The position numbers and the translations under genes are program-made. The notes beneath the pieces were generated by a model. The model searched no databases. It saw only the letters and a program-made list of their open reading frames with translations, and was not told where the DNA came from. From the NCBI GenBank assembly GCA_947085815.1, contig CAMTXU010000010.1:18968-82967 (forward strand): a stretch of 64,000 nucleotides of DNA. The letters run 5' to 3'. Shown piece by piece: positions 44,210 through 52,675 of this stretch. This stretch comes from Fen-1258 sp947085815. Its GTDB lineage: Bacteria; Bacteroidota; Ignavibacteria; Ignavibacteriales; Melioribacteraceae. Each line of letters begins with the position of its first letter. The stretch's first letter is position 1.

Positions 44210-45607
44210 ATGGGTATTGGAAGATTATTTGATATTTCAGTTCGCTCTATGGCGGCTTACCAGCAGGCGTTGGATGTTACGTCAAATAATATCTCAAATG
44301 CCGGTAATCCAGCTTATAGCAGGCAAAAGGTTTTACTTGCTTCAGAAACGGCTGAGAATGGAAGAGGTGTTGGAATAAAAATACAGGATGTTTTACGAAT
44401 CAAAAACGATTTGCTTGGTATTCAAATAATAAAATATCAATCCACACTATCAAATGCGGATAAACGCTCAGCAGTTCTTAAGCAGGTTGAAACAATTATA
44501 TCGGAACCATCTTCTAACGGTCTTTCAAATTATATTACAGATTTTTTTAATTCTTGGGATCAATTGTCAACTAATCCGAACTCAATACCATTGCGTCTGA
44601 ATGTTATTCAAAAGGCTCAAGGAGTGGGAGACAGGTTTAAACAAATTTTGGCTGGATTAAGTGATGTACAAACAACGCTCCTAAACAATGCCACAACTAC
44701 CGTTGAACAGATCAATAATGACTTAAAAGAACTTTATGGGTATAACTCAAACATTTATGAATCTGTTATGCGCGGCATTAATGCAAGCGAATTAAAAGAC
44801 AAGCGTGATGAATTAATTGCAAAATTAAGCGAAAAAGTAAATCTATCTGTTCATATTAACAAAAGCGGTGCGGCAATTGTTAATATAGGCGGTGTGCAAG
44901 CAGCCGATCAATATGGATATAATCAATTTGAGATGAAGATTGTTAACGGCAAGATGCAGATGGCATCAAAAGATGATTCTCAATCCACCGCCGTAATAAA
45001 TAGTGGTGAGCTTTTTGCAATTACCGATTTGTATTCAAATAAAATCCCTCAATACAAAAGCAGCTTTGAAAATTTACAAAGTGTTTTTGTAAGTAAAATA
45101 AATGAACTTCATAGAAGCGGAAACACGCTTGTTCAAAGCGGCGCTTCAAAGACAAACATCCCTTTCTTTGGTGAGCTAGATATTAACGGCGGCGTATCCA
45201 ATGCCATTTCTGATGGACAACTTAGAATAAACTCCAGCATATTGAATGACCCGAGAAACATTGCTGCATCGGAAATTGCAGATAATGACGGAAATGGAAG
45301 TATTGCAAATAAACTAGCGCGTCTGTTCGATACTAATTTTACAGAATTGAATGGGCAGTCATTCATGGATTTTTATTCTTCAACTCTTAATGCACTCGGA
45401 ATGGAAAAAGTTAGCAGTGACAATTCGATTGAATCTAGCGGAGTTATACTTCAACAGTTAAAAAATGAAAATTCCTCTTATTCCAGTGTTTCGCTGGATG
45501 AAGAGATGACCAACGTTTTAAAATATCAACGGTCTTACGATGCCGCGGCAAAAATGATAAAAGTGGCTGACGAAATGATGCAAACAATTTTAGATATGGT
45601 GAGATAA
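44210..45607 (+). CDS. flgK: Hook-filament junction protein FlgK
   Basis: FlgK is the first junction protein between hook and filament. The 465-residue protein has the N-terminal axial motif (YQQALDVTSNNISNAGNPAY, then SRQKVLL) and the C-terminal VSLDEEMTNVLKYQRSYDAA. It has normal length. It begins 2 bp after flgN and touches flgL. Confidence 0.96.
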   Translation: MGIGRLFDISVRSMAAYQQALDVTSNNISNAGNPAYSRQKVLLASETAENGRGVGIKIQDVLRIKNDLLGIQIIKYQSTLSNADKRSAVLKQVETIISEPSSNGLSNYITDFFNSWDQLSTNPNSIPLRLNVIQKAQGVGDRFKQILAGLSDVQTTLLNNATTTVEQINNDLKELYGYNSNIYESVMRGINASELKDKRDELIAKLSEKVNLSVHINKSGAAIVNIGGVQAADQYGYNQFEMKIVNGKMQMASKDDSQSTAVINSGELFAITDLYSNKIPQYKSSFENLQSVFVSKINELHRSGNTLVQSGASKTNIPFFGELDINGGVSNAISDGQLRINSSILNDPRNIAASEIADNDGNGSIANKLARLFDTNFTELNGQSFMDFYSSTLNALGMEKVSSDNSIESSGVILQQLKNENSSYSSVSLDEEMTNVLKYQRSYDAAAKMIKVADEMMQTILDMVR

Positions 45608-46489
45608 ATGAGAATAACTGAAGGATCGATGACGGATAAGCATTTGTACAATCAGCAGAAAATTTTAAACCGAAAGGCTAAGATTCAGACTCAGATTGCT
45701 ACAAATAGTAAAATTGAAAATCTTTCCGATAATCTTATCGGTTCATTGCAGAGTATCAAGGTACAATCGCAGATAAAAAAGACAGAAAATTATCTTCAGA
45801 ATGTGAGTACCGTTAGTGAAATTATGAAAGCATCGCTGCAATCGCTGGATAGTGTGAATACTGAAATACAAAAGATTATGACTCTTGCAACAGAGGCGGA
45901 GAATCCAATAAACGCAGAAAACTTTGCAACGATGGCTCAATCTGTAAAAGATTCATTAAGCACCATTGTTCAAAGTGTGAACCTTAAGCACAATGATATG
46001 TACCTATTTAGCGGAACAAATTTTCAAGAAAGACCGGTTACCGTTGATCCGGTTACCGGAAAGGCGATTCTCTCGCCTCAAGATTTTTCGGGTGAAATAA
46101 AAACTCAGATCTCTCAAAACTCTACTCAGACAATGAATATCCCGGGGTCAAAAATTTTGAGCTCCGGAATTTTTGATTCATTGAACGGTATAATCGATTC
46201 GCTTTCATCAGGTGTAGTACCAACACAGGCTCAAAAAGACGATCTTAATAATGCGTTCAAGGAGCTTTTAAATTTGCAGTCACTCGGAGGTCAAACAGTT
46301 AACAGAATGGACGATATGAACAAGATGTTGACTAACCACAAAACCAGCTTGGATGAGTCATATGCAAAAATTCATGATGTAGATGTACCTGCCCTGGCTA
46401 TGGATTTACAGTATCAGGATTATTTATTACAAGTTGCGTATAAACTTTTAGCAAACTCATTTCCTAAATCTCTTTTTGATTACTTATGA
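45608..46489 (+). CDS. flgL: Hook-filament junction protein FlgL
   Basis: FlgL is the second junction protein, flagellin-like at both ends. The 293-residue protein has the N-terminal coiled helix (IATNSKIENLSDNLIGSLQS) and LKHNDMYLFSGTNFQERPVT in the middle, and a C-terminal helix (LAMDLQYQDYLLQVAYKLLA). Its length and position after flgK distinguish it from flagellin. It overlaps motA by 4 nt. Confidence 0.94.
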   Translation: MRITEGSMTDKHLYNQQKILNRKAKIQTQIATNSKIENLSDNLIGSLQSIKVQSQIKKTENYLQNVSTVSEIMKASLQSLDSVNTEIQKIMTLATEAENPINAENFATMAQSVKDSLSTIVQSVNLKHNDMYLFSGTNFQERPVTVDPVTGKAILSPQDFSGEIKTQISQNSTQTMNIPGSKILSSGIFDSLNGIIDSLSSGVVPTQAQKDDLNNAFKELLNLQSLGGQTVNRMDDMNKMLTNHKTSLDESYAKIHDVDVPALAMDLQYQDYLLQVAYKLLANSFPKSLFDYL

Positions 46490-47265
46490 CAAATAAAATA
46501 GGAGCATTTATTGGATTACTTATTGGTTTGTTTTCCATTTTTGGAGCCTTTTTTCTTGAAGGAGGTTCATTCCAAGCACTGTTTCTTTTTTCATCAATTG
46601 TAATTGTTTTCGGCGGTACATTTTCCGCAATAATTATTGGCTTTGGTTTGGATAAATTTAAAAACATTGTTCCGCTAATTCAGATGGCATACTTTCCTCA
46701 GAAATATGACGTAGGCAAAGTGATTGATACTTTTGTTGAACTATCAATCAAAGCTAGAAAAGAAGGACTGCTATCTATCGAAAAAGATTTAAACAAATTC
46801 GGATACATATTTCCGAAGAAGATGACAAAGTTTGTACTTGATGGAACTGATGCAGATTCACTTCAGAGTCTGGCACAGCTTGAATTAAGGGGTATGCAGG
46901 AAAGGCATTATTCAAACATTTTTATGTTTACAAAGATGGGCGGTTATGCACCAACAATGGGCATTATCGGAACAGTAATGGGTTTAATTATGACCCTTGC
47001 CAACGCCGGTATGGACCCGAATTTATTAATAAAAAATATTGCAACTGCATTTATTGCAACGCTGTGGGGTGTATTCAGCGCAAACATTTTATGGCTTCCG
47101 GTAGGAGATAGATTAAAAAGATGTCATTCAGAGGAGAAAAACATGATGGAGATTTCTTTGGAGGGAGTGCTAACACTCCAGAGCGGCGAGATTCCTTCGA
47201 TAATGAAAGCAAGACTGGTAGGAATGCTTCCGCAAAGAGAACAATTAAACAAAATGAACTCTTAG
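46486..47265 (+). CDS. motA: Stator protein MotA, first copy
   Basis: MotA forms the ring of five around MotB that drives rotation. The 259-residue protein has four membrane helices, with the conserved GGYAPTMGIIGTVMGLIMTL (about 147-166) and a cytoplasmic loop (DSLQSLAQLELRGMQERHYS). It resembles the MotA/PomA/MotP type of Firmicutes and Vibrio more than the enterobacterial type. The last 145 bp also encode the start of motB in another frame. Confidence 0.94.
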   Translation: MTNKIGAFIGLLIGLFSIFGAFFLEGGSFQALFLFSSIVIVFGGTFSAIIIGFGLDKFKNIVPLIQMAYFPQKYDVGKVIDTFVELSIKARKEGLLSIEKDLNKFGYIFPKKMTKFVLDGTDADSLQSLAQLELRGMQERHYSNIFMFTKMGGYAPTMGIIGTVMGLIMTLANAGMDPNLLIKNIATAFIATLWGVFSANILWLPVGDRLKRCHSEEKNMMEISLEGVLTLQSGEIPSIMKARLVGMLPQREQLNKMNS

Positions 47266-47927
47266 ACTCCGAAGAAAATCCTTTCTCAGAGAGCGGCGAC
47301 AAAGATAGGTATCTTATTACTTATGCTGATTTGATTACGCTGCTGCTGGGGTTATTCATCATTCTTTACGCTATTTCAAATATTGATAGCGCAAAGTATA
47401 AGGGTGTGGTTGCAGCTATGGGTAATTATTTCGGTCACGAGTCTGTTGTGCCAAGAATGCCCGAAAGTAAGGTAGTTACAAAACCTAAAGAACTATTGAG
47501 CGAGGAACTTAGTAAACTAATTGTCGAGAACAATTACTCCAACTCTATTCAGTTGGAAGAGACTGAAAGAGGAATTACGGTTCATATTTTAGATGATATT
47601 CTTTTTCCGCCGGGAAAGGCGGTAATTAATGAATCATCAAAATTAGTGTTAAAAAGTTTGGCGAAGGTTCTTGTTACAATTCCAAACGATATAAGAATTG
47701 AGGGGCACACAGATAATGTGCCTATTTTTACAGAGCGTTACCCATCAAATTGGCATCTATCGGTAGATAGAGCATTAAGTACCGCTTATTACTTGATTAA
47801 TCAGGAAAATATCCCTCCTGATAAAGTTTCTATTGTCGGGTACTCGGAATATAGACCCATGGTCCCAAACAATTCATCTGAATCAAGAGCAAAAAATAGA
47901 AGAGTTGATTTAGTAATTCTTAAGTGA
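47121..47927 (+). CDS. motB: Stator protein MotB, first copy
   Basis: MotB anchors the stator to peptidoglycan. The 268-residue protein has one membrane helix starting near 64 with the ion-binding D70 (ITYADLITLLLGLF) and a C-terminal OmpA-like domain (IRIEGHTDNVPIF, then DKVSIVGYSEYRPMVPNNSS). The only ATG, GTG or TTG before the membrane helix is at 47121, so the frame overlaps motA by 145 nt and the N-terminal tail is long (about 63 residues, polar). Ion choice (proton or sodium) is not decided by sequence alone. Confidence 0.9.
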   Translation: MSFRGEKHDGDFFGGSANTPERRDSFDNESKTGRNASAKRTIKQNELLDSEENPFSESGDKDRYLITYADLITLLLGLFIILYAISNIDSAKYKGVVAAMGNYFGHESVVPRMPESKVVTKPKELLSEELSKLIVENNYSNSIQLEETERGITVHILDDILFPPGKAVINESSKLVLKSLAKVLVTIPNDIRIEGHTDNVPIFTERYPSNWHLSVDRALSTAYYLINQENIPPDKVSIVGYSEYRPMVPNNSSESRAKNRRVDLVILK

Positions 47928-47933
47928 GTAGAT

Positions 47934-48314
47934 ATGAAAATCCTTACATACCAATTTGGTGAAGTAGAGTTCACTGAAGACAAAATTATTAACTTTCAGA
48001 GCGGTCTTTTAGGCTTTGAAGAATTAAAAAACTATCTGTTTATTAAACCCAATGATAGTTATTTCTATTGGCTTAACTCTATCGAAAATCCGAGTATTGC
48101 GTTCCCTCTCTTTAGCATAAGAGCGCTGGATGAGCAATTCCCGCAGAACGAAAATTTTGAGGCTTTCGCTATTGTTACGCTAAATCCAAATCCGCTGAAA
48201 ATGACGGTCAATTTGAAAGCTCCGGTTTATATCAACCAAAATGATAAATTAGGAATTCAAAAAATAATTGATACAGATAAATATCCGGTTTATTACAATC
48301 TTTTTTCTGAGTGA
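47934..48314 (+). CDS. fliW: Flagellar assembly factor FliW
   Basis: FliW binds CsrA and is released by flagellin, so that flagellin translation matches export. The 126-residue protein has the family parts INFQSGLLGFEELKNYLFI, YFYWLNSIENPSIAFPLF and FAIVTLNPNPLKMTVNLKAP. It is directly followed by csrA, the usual pair. Confidence 0.96.
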   Translation: MKILTYQFGEVEFTEDKIINFQSGLLGFEELKNYLFIKPNDSYFYWLNSIENPSIAFPLFSIRALDEQFPQNENFEAFAIVTLNPNPLKMTVNLKAPVYINQNDKLGIQKIIDTDKYPVYYNLFSE

Positions 48315-48322
48315 AGGTAAAT

Positions 48323-48559
48323 ATGTTAGTCTTAACACGCAAAGCGAACGAAGAGATTAAAATTGGTTCGAACATAACTATAAAAATATTAGCCGTTTCC
48401 GATAACCATGTAAAGATCGGAATTGATGCGCCAAGGGATGTTGAAATTTACCGGAAAGAAGTTTTTGAAAAAGTTAAAGAAAGCACCCTGGAAGCTTCAC
48501 GAGCCAGCATTCAAAAAGCTGCCGACTTACTGAAATACAAAATTCATAAGGTTGAATAA
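48323..48559 (+). CDS. csrA: Translational regulator CsrA
   Basis: CsrA binds GGA motifs in mRNA leaders and represses translation, classically of flagellin. The ATG at 48323 gives 78 residues with the canonical start MLVLTRKANEEIKIG and the VKIGIDAPRDVEIYRKEVFE core; the C-terminal extension fits the FliW-binding type. An in-frame GTG at 48311 is rejected because it adds four residues before this fixed start. It overlaps or abuts the next gene. Confidence 0.97.
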   Translation: MLVLTRKANEEIKIGSNITIKILAVSDNHVKIGIDAPRDVEIYRKEVFEKVKESTLEASRASIQKAADLLKYKIHKVE

Positions 48560-48563
48560 GAAA

Positions 48564-49280
48564 ATGGAATTCGATACCGGTAAAATTAAAATTTTGGTTA
48601 TTGATGATTCTGATATCATCCGTACCTCATTAAAAAAATTTTTACTCGAATATGAAATTGAGGTTGTAACCAGTAATGACGGGCTGGAAGGATTACAGCA
48701 AGCTATAGAACATAAACCAAGATTAATTTTTCTTGATCTTATGATGCCTCACCTTGATGGAATTCGATTACTAAAAGTTATGAAAGTGATGGAGGAATTG
48801 AAACGTATACCTGTAATTGTCATTAGCGGGCATACGGATAAGGTAAATGTTATTGCGGCAACCGAAGCCGGCGCCGATAAAATTGTCTCTAAACCGCTTA
48901 CTAAAGAAATTCTTATTAAAAGTATTAATGAAGTACTCGGCAGTAATTTTTTGAGTACAACTAAAAAGTTTGGTCATCTTTCTAGTGCGGAGAAAGAACA
49001 GATGACTAAAGAATTGAGTAAATATTTTGTAAACAGTCTTGCCAATAAAAAAGAAACCCTCAAACAAGCGCTCGATCATAAAAACAGAGAATTGCTAAAG
49101 TTGGTTATTCATGAGTTGAAAGGCGCAAGCGGAACCGTCGGGTTTCATCAAATTACCGATGTCTGCCGGGAAATAGAAGAGACTATGATTTCTCCAAACA
49201 ATGGCTGGAGTGAAATTGAACTAAAGTGCCGTACATTAATTGAAAGCTTTCATCAAGCTGAACTATCCGTTGTTAAGTAG
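48564..49280 (+). CDS. Response regulator with C-terminal Hpt domain
   Basis: This 238-residue protein joins a REC domain (phospho-acceptor D58 in FLDLMMPHLDG, K at KPLT) to an Hpt domain (phospho-His H183 in VIHELKGASGTVGF). Such a protein can pass phosphate between a kinase and another regulator. It lies between csrA and the second motA, so it may serve the multi-step pathway that also includes the proteins at 50911, 51318 and 52672 (inference). A TTG at 48552 is an alternative start. Confidence 0.88.
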   Translation: MEFDTGKIKILVIDDSDIIRTSLKKFLLEYEIEVVTSNDGLEGLQQAIEHKPRLIFLDLMMPHLDGIRLLKVMKVMEELKRIPVIVISGHTDKVNVIAATEAGADKIVSKPLTKEILIKSINEVLGSNFLSTTKKFGHLSSAEKEQMTKELSKYFVNSLANKKETLKQALDHKNRELLKLVIHELKGASGTVGFHQITDVCREIEETMISPNNGWSEIELKCRTLIESFHQAELSVVK

Positions 49281-49289
49281 GAGATACGA

Positions 49290-50150
49290 ATGTTTGTAAT
49301 AATTGGACTTGTTGTTGTCCTTGTGGGGGTGGTCGTAGGGTTCTCCATGGCGGGTGGGAACTTAATCCTGCTTATACAAATTTCTGAGTTTGTTACTATC
49401 GGCGGAGCCGCGATTGGAAGTCTATTGGTTGCCTCTCCATTGCCCCTGATAAAAAAAATGATCAGCTCCTTGAAAGGGGTTTTTAGTCATGCTGGTAATT
49501 CAAAAGAAGATTATCTGCAAATGATGAAAGCATTTTGCGATCTTTTTCTAATTGCACAGAGAGAAGGATTGCTTGCAATCGAAAAGCACATTGAAGCTCC
49601 CGATACAAGTACAATTCTCTCCACAAACAAAAAATTCATTCACGATGAGGTAATGAAAAATTTCTTTTGCGATACGATGAAAGTTATGCTCTCCGGTTCG
49701 GTTCCGCCGCATGAGATGGAAGGTTTAATGGATGCTGAAATCGAAACTTTTGAAAAGGAAAATCGCCCGGTTTATGAGGGTATAGGTAGAGTTGGAGACG
49801 CATTGCCCGGTCTTGGCATTGTTGCCGCAGTTCTTGGAATTATTGTTACTATGGGATCCATTAACGAAGGACCGGAGGTAGTTGGGCATCACGTTGCAGC
49901 TGCGTTAGTTGGAACATTCTTAGGCGTTCTTCTTTCATACGGATTTGTTGGACCCTTAGCGGCAAACATAACTCACTCGGTTGAAGTGAGAACACAGGAT
50001 TTGATAATTATAAAATCTTTTATACTCGCATACGCAAAAGGAAATCCTCCTTTTGTTGCCGCTGAGATTGCAAGAAGATCAATATTTTCCGACGAGCGCC
50101 CGACATTCCAGGAACTTGAGATGTTTTTGAGAGGGAAGAAGGATAAATGA
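49290..50150 (+). CDS. motA: Stator protein MotA, second copy
   Basis: This 286-residue MotA has four membrane helices and matches the enterobacterial, proton-type family closely: VGDALPGLGIVAAVLGIIVT (about 169-188), the VPPHEMEGLMDAEIETFEKE loop and GPEVVGHHVAAALVGTFLGV. It differs clearly from the first copy, so the two pairs are not recent duplicates. A GGAGA ribosome site precedes it; it overlaps its motB by 4 nt. Confidence 0.95.
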   Translation: MFVIIGLVVVLVGVVVGFSMAGGNLILLIQISEFVTIGGAAIGSLLVASPLPLIKKMISSLKGVFSHAGNSKEDYLQMMKAFCDLFLIAQREGLLAIEKHIEAPDTSTILSTNKKFIHDEVMKNFFCDTMKVMLSGSVPPHEMEGLMDAEIETFEKENRPVYEGIGRVGDALPGLGIVAAVLGIIVTMGSINEGPEVVGHHVAAALVGTFLGVLLSYGFVGPLAANITHSVEVRTQDLIIIKSFILAYAKGNPPFVAAEIARRSIFSDERPTFQELEMFLRGKKDK

Positions 50151-50914
50151 GCGAACTCGGAAACGAAGCTGTACCAATAATAAAGAAGATCAAAAAGTCA
50201 CATGGCGGTCATCATGGCGGCGCATGGAAAGTTGCTTACGCGGATTTTGTTACCGCGATGATGGCGCTCTTTATTGTTCTCTGGATTTTAGGACAGAAAC
50301 CGGAAGTGAAGGAAGCGGTGTCCTCCTACTTTAAGGATCCGGTGGGATTCTCTTCTAAGAGTAAAATCATGATAGAAGGAAAAGCAAATCCAATACCGGG
50401 TATGAACATAGAGGAAGATATACAAAAGCATGAAATGGAAAAAGCGGAATTAGAAAAGATCGGAGAAAAATTGATTGAGGAGTTAAAAGCAGATACTCAA
50501 TTTATGGGGCTTGCCGACCAGGTAAAGATTGAAGTTGTGAAAGAAGGATTACTGATTGAACTGACCGATTCCGAAAAAGATATATTCTTCCAAATTGGTA
50601 CATCCGAATTAAAAAAAGACGCTAAAAAACTTATTCAAAAAATTGGAGCTGAAATTTCGAAAATGCCGAATAAAATTATTGTTGAGGGGCATACGGATTC
50701 ACGACAGTTTAATAATATAGGCACGGGCTACTCTAATTTCGAATTGAGTTCGGAACGAGCCCTCTCAGCAAAAAGGGCTTTAGTTTCCGGAGGCTTGCAC
50801 GAGAAACAAATTGATGAGGTGCGCGGATACGCCGATACCCGCCTTAGAAATCAAGGAAATCCGCTAAGCTCAGAAAATAGAAGAATAAGTATTACGGTAA
50901 AATTTTCGAAATGA
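50147..50914 (+). CDS. motB: Stator protein MotB, second copy
   Basis: This 255-residue MotB has a His/Gly-rich N terminus (SHGGHHGGAWK), a membrane helix with ion-binding D33 (AYADFVTAMMALFIVLWIL) closely matching proton-type MotB, and a C-terminal OmpA-like domain (IIVEGHTDSRQF, NFELSSERALSAKRAL). It overlaps its motA and the following response regulator by 4 nt each. Confidence 0.95.
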   Translation: MSELGNEAVPIIKKIKKSHGGHHGGAWKVAYADFVTAMMALFIVLWILGQKPEVKEAVSSYFKDPVGFSSKSKIMIEGKANPIPGMNIEEDIQKHEMEKAELEKIGEKLIEELKADTQFMGLADQVKIEVVKEGLLIELTDSEKDIFFQIGTSELKKDAKKLIQKIGAEISKMPNKIIVEGHTDSRQFNNIGTGYSNFELSSERALSAKRALVSGGLHEKQIDEVRGYADTRLRNQGNPLSSENRRISITVKFSK

Positions 50915-51321
50915 TAAATTCTCAAAAAAAAATATTGATAATAGAAGATGATATTTTTCTGCAGGATCTGTATAAAATATTTTTTAAAAAGATCGGTGCC
51001 GAAATAATTCTTGCCGAAGATTCCGATGATATTCTAAGGTATATAAGCGAAGGAGAGATAGAGCTAATTATTATGGATGTCAACCTGAGAAACACAAACC
51101 TAAATTCTATGCGTATTGATGGAATAAAATTCTCTCGATACATAAAAGAACATTTTCGGAATCAAAATATTCCGATAATTCTTGTCACCGCCTATCCGGT
51201 TTCCAGTTTTGGAAGCAACATTCTTGAGGATAGCCTCGCGGATGACTATCTTGTCAAACCAATTACCGACTATAATCAACTAATAGGAAAAATAAATAAT
51301 TTGATTGGTGTAAATTCATGA
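50911..51321 (+). CDS. Single-domain response regulator
   Basis: This 136-residue REC-only protein has the acidic pair EDD (12-14), phospho-acceptor D56 (IIMDVNLR), T at ILVTAYP and K at VKPI. A short insertion follows the phosphorylation site (NTNLNSMRIDG). It overlaps both neighbours by 4 nt. It might act like CheY on the motor or relay to the protein that follows; the sequence does not decide. Confidence 0.88.
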   Translation: MINSQKKILIIEDDIFLQDLYKIFFKKIGAEIILAEDSDDILRYISEGEIELIIMDVNLRNTNLNSMRIDGIKFSRYIKEHFRNQNIPIILVTAYPVSSFGSNILEDSLADDYLVKPITDYNQLIGKINNLIGVNS

Positions 51322-51971
51322 AAGATTCAGTGCTTATTGTAGAAGATGAAAAAGATACTCGGTTCATTCTCGAGAAACTTTTATCAAGAAATAATTATGA
51401 TGTAACCAGTGCAGTAAACGGACAGGAAGCATTAGAAATATTAAAAACCTTTTCTCCAAAAGTTATTCTTGCCGATTGGACTATGCCGGTGCTTGATGGT
51501 TTAGCCTTATGTAATATATTGAAAAATGATGAAAATCATAAGTTGATCTATTTTATAATACTCACCGCCCGTTCTTCATTAAAAGATAGAATTATGGGTT
51601 TGGATGTTGGTGCCGATGACTTTTTAATAAAACCTGTGGAGAATCAAGAATTACTTGCACGGATCCGTTCGGGTGTAAGAATTTATAATCTTCAGAACGA
51701 ATTACGCAGCATTGAACACTCGAAAGCTATTGTTGAAATGGCATGTACAATTGGACATAAAATCAATAATCCGCTCAGTAGTCTTCTCTTTTCTATAAAA
51801 AACATAGAAAATGAATTGGGACAACAAGAGAAATTCAGACATGCCGAAGATTTTTCGTCGGTTAACGAGTCGATTGAACGAATCAAAAAATTTGTTAACG
51901 AGCTGATACACCTAAAAAATCCGGAAGTGATTAATTATTTCGAAGAAAATCGGATGATTAAGACGGATTGA
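51318..51971 (+). CDS. REC domain fused to a histidine-kinase dimerisation domain, no ATPase domain
   Basis: This 217-residue protein has a REC domain (1-120; D53 in LADWTMPVLDG, K at IKPV), then a helical hairpin of HisKA type with a full H-box around H147 (CTIGHKINNPLSSLLFS). The protein ends after the second helix with no ATP-binding domain. The H-box is intact, so it could act as a phosphotransfer protein served by another kinase, such as that at 52672. A frameshift that cut off an ATPase domain is unlikely because the hairpin and next gene follow at once. Confidence 0.85.
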   Translation: MKDSVLIVEDEKDTRFILEKLLSRNNYDVTSAVNGQEALEILKTFSPKVILADWTMPVLDGLALCNILKNDENHKLIYFIILTARSSLKDRIMGLDVGADDFLIKPVENQELLARIRSGVRIYNLQNELRSIEHSKAIVEMACTIGHKINNPLSSLLFSIKNIENELGQQEKFRHAEDFSSVNESIERIKKFVNELIHLKNPEVINYFEENRMIKTD

Positions 51972-51982
51972 TATAAAGAAGT

Positions 51983-52019
51983 TGCCTAATCTTTCGATAA
52001 TAATTTGGAGGATTAGGCA
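51983..52019 (+). promoter_or_regulatory. Hairpin covering the ribosome site and start codon of the next gene
   Basis: TGCCTAATC (51983-51991) pairs perfectly with GATTAGGCA (52011-52019). The stem continues inward: TTTCGA (51992-51997) pairs with TTGGAG (52005-52010) through G-U and normal pairs, giving about 15 pairs and a 7-nt loop. The GGAGG site (52007-52011) and the A of the ATG are both inside the stem. Translation would need the stem to open, by an upstream ribosome, temperature or a protein. Confidence 0.7.
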
Positions 52020-52675
52020 TGTTAGAAAGAATTGTAAATATTTCAGCCGGTTCGGATTATAAACAGTCATCCAAACCGGGCGCCCGCTCTAAGGCATCGC
52101 GCTACTTGAGTGAGTACCAGCCAGTAGGAAACGATTCTATTTCGCTTTCACCTGCCACAGCTTTTTTGTCTATCATAGGATGGAAATTAAAGAAAATCCA
52201 TCTGGAAAAGGAAAAATTACAGATCGAATTTACATTTGATGATCTAGATTTTGCGACCGCGATCAATCCGGGTGAAATTTCTCACCTTCAAAAAATAGAA
52301 TACTCAATTAAATATTCTGTCGGCGCCTATGCCGGTTTGTCGGAATTAAACATCAAAATAGATTCTCCTTTTGTATTAGAAAATTCACAAAGCATCCAAA
52401 TTGAACGTCACTTAACCGAATTAAAACAATTTTTTAATTTTATTGAATCCTCTTTCGGTTATAAATCGAATGTGTCTTCCGATTCCTACGAAGTGCAAAA
52501 TATTTTTTCCGAAATGGGAAATGCTTTACAAAGAGAATTTCATTATGTGAACAATAATTTGCTAAGATTTTTGGAAAAATTTCTGTCGCTTAAAATAAAC
52601 GCGACTACTAGTAATGCTACACACGGTGGAAAATTAACTCTCAAATTTTTGCAGATAATCAAGCCAGATGTATGA
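52019..52675 (+). CDS. Unknown protein behind a start-codon hairpin
   Basis: This 218-residue protein was not recognised. It has no signal peptide or membrane helix. The N-terminal part is disordered and Ser-rich, with GNDSISLSPATAF near 38-50, a pattern seen near the start of some flagellar regulatory and secreted proteins (weak). The rest looks like mixed alpha/beta with a helical C terminus. A strong GGAGG site precedes the ATG but is held in a hairpin. The stop overlaps the kinase start (ATGA), so the two are probably partners. Confidence 0.78.
   Translation: MLERIVNISAGSDYKQSSKPGARSKASRYLSEYQPVGNDSISLSPATAFLSIIGWKLKKIHLEKEKLQIEFTFDDLDFATAINPGEISHLQKIEYSIKYSVGAYAGLSELNIKIDSPFVLENSQSIQIERHLTELKQFFNFIESSFGYKSNVSSDSYEVQNIFSEMGNALQREFHYVNNNLLRFLEKFLSLKINATTSNATHGGKLTLKFLQIIKPDV

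Noticed and set aside
47121..47265. Frameshift error joining motA and motB
   Set aside because: MotA has its normal length and C terminus, and MotB has a full membrane and OmpA-like domain; the overlap is better taken as real.
51318..51971. Truncated histidine kinase pseudogene
   Set aside because: The stop is followed by a regulatory hairpin and an intact gene, and no ATPase-domain coding is seen in any frame nearby.
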